A stretch of 7,447 nucleotides of DNA from Campylobacteraceae bacterium (lineage in GTDB: Bacteria; Campylobacterota; Campylobacteria; Campylobacterales; Sulfurovaceae), in the NCBI GenBank assembly GCA_026995985.1, contig JALWNF010000033.1:1-7447 (forward strand), given 5' to 3'. Shown here piece after piece: positions 6,945 to 7,447 of the stretch. The notes below the pieces were generated by a model. It saw only the letters and a list, made by a program, of their open reading frames with translations, searched no databases and was not told where the DNA came from. Numbering within the stretch: the first letter of the stretch is position 1; each line of letters opens with the position of its first letter. Made by a program: the position numbers and the translations under genes.

Positions 6945-7447
6945 CTAAATATCTTCATTCTCTTTAACATAAGAGCCTAAAATCTTAATCTCATCTATGT
7001 GTCGTTTAATTATCTCTTCAATATGTGGGTCATCTTTATGTCCATTAAACTCTATAAAGAATAGAGACTCCCCCTCTACAATATGAGACTTAATTTTTGT
7101 TAAGTTGACCTCGCAACGCTCAAAATCATTTAAAAAATCGACCAAAGAACCAGGTCTATTTGGAAGCCTTACCAATATAGAGGTTTTATCGTTTCCAGAT
7201 GGACGATTTTCAAAATCACTAATAATAAAAAAGCGTGTTTTGTTATTTCCTCTATCTTCTATATTTTGAAATAGAATAGGTAGATTATACATCTTTGCAG
7301 CTACATCGGCACAAATAGCTGCACTACCATCCTCTTCTGTTGCTAACTTAGCAGCCTTTGCTGTAGAGTCTACAGGAACCAACTCAACCTCATCAAGTCC
7401 ACAATCTTCTAAAAAATTGTGACACTGATGAAAAGCAATATCTCGTG
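6945..7447 (-). CDS. pheA: prephenate dehydratase (PheA), C-terminal part with ACT domain; 5' end outside window
   Basis: PheA converts prephenate to phenylpyruvate, the committed step to phenylalanine; in this group it is usually fused behind a chorismate mutase domain, which would lie outside the window. The reading frame stays open to the window edge: 166 residues are visible, starting RDIAFHQCHNFLEDCG. The second half of the dehydratase domain shows STAKAAKLA (27-35), AAICADVAAKMYNLPIL and the catalytic-site NNKTRFF (67-73). An ACT regulatory domain follows (about 87-160) with LPNRPGSLVDFL and VNLTKIKSHIVEGES. The usual Phe-binding ESRP motif reads KSHI here, so feedback control may differ. 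It ends with TAG, 12 nt before hisC, and appears to lead the pheA-hisC-dxs-metK run. An internal TTG (7382-7380) is not a real start, since homology continues upstream of it. Confidence 0.94.
   Translation of the reverse strand, partial: RDIAFHQCHNFLEDCGLDEVELVPVDSTAKAAKLATEEDGSAAICADVAAKMYNLPILFQNIEDRGNNKTRFFIISDFENRPSGNDKTSILVRLPNRPGSLVDFLNDFERCEVNLTKIKSHIVEGESLFFIEFNGHKDDPHIEEIIKRHIDEIKILGSYVKENEDI

Noticed and set aside
6945..7382. A short pheA starting at the TTG at 7382
   Set aside because: The frame remains open to the window edge and the upstream residues (RDIAFHQCHNFLEDCG) still match prephenate dehydratase, so this is a 5'-truncated view and not a short gene.
1..7447. Mobile elements, CRISPR arrays, tRNA/rRNA genes, toxin-antitoxin or defence genes
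   Set aside because: Nearly every base is used by ten conserved housekeeping genes on one strand; no direct-repeat arrays, transposase motifs or structured RNA genes were seen in the gaps.

Overview
The window looks like core chromosome of a Campylobacterota (epsilonproteobacterial) organism. The DNA is AT-rich, all ten genes lie on the minus strand, and they read from position 7447 down to 1. The protein sequences (a zinc-free L32, a MAVKI-type ferredoxin, PlsX, FabH) and the gene order match Campylobacter and Helicobacter blocks known to me. hisC and dxs touch directly, whereas flagellated relatives carry fliF-fliG-fliH between them. This suggests a non-flagellated lineage such as Sulfurovum; the genus is inference, the junction is visible.

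Layout in the direction of transcription. First block (7447-2848): pheA (5' end outside the window), hisC, dxs and metK, tightly packed (12-nt gap, 4-nt ATGA overlap, then TAG directly abutting ATG). It looks like one transcript joining phenylalanine/histidine synthesis, the entry step of the DXP isoprenoid pathway and S-adenosylmethionine synthesis. A gap of 83 bases follows with a good extended -10 box, then a single 2[4Fe-4S] ferredoxin gene (2764-2489). A perfect 12-bp inverted repeat follows the ferredoxin stop (2478-2450). Then comes a second promoter-like box and the block ndk, DUF177/YceD, rpmF, plsX, fabH (2343-1). This last block joins nucleotide balance, ribosome/23S rRNA-related functions and the start of phospholipid and fatty acid synthesis. 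fabH runs off the window just before its catalytic cysteine.

There are no RNA genes, CRISPR arrays, mobile elements or defence genes, and no gene-free stretch longer than 145 bases. I found no new biological system. The points worth a second look are evolutionary or regulatory: the missing flagellar genes at the hisC/dxs junction, the metK-fdxA-ndk order that unites two separate neighbour pairs from known genomes, the altered phenylalanine-binding motif of the PheA ACT domain, and the dyad between fdxA and ndk.
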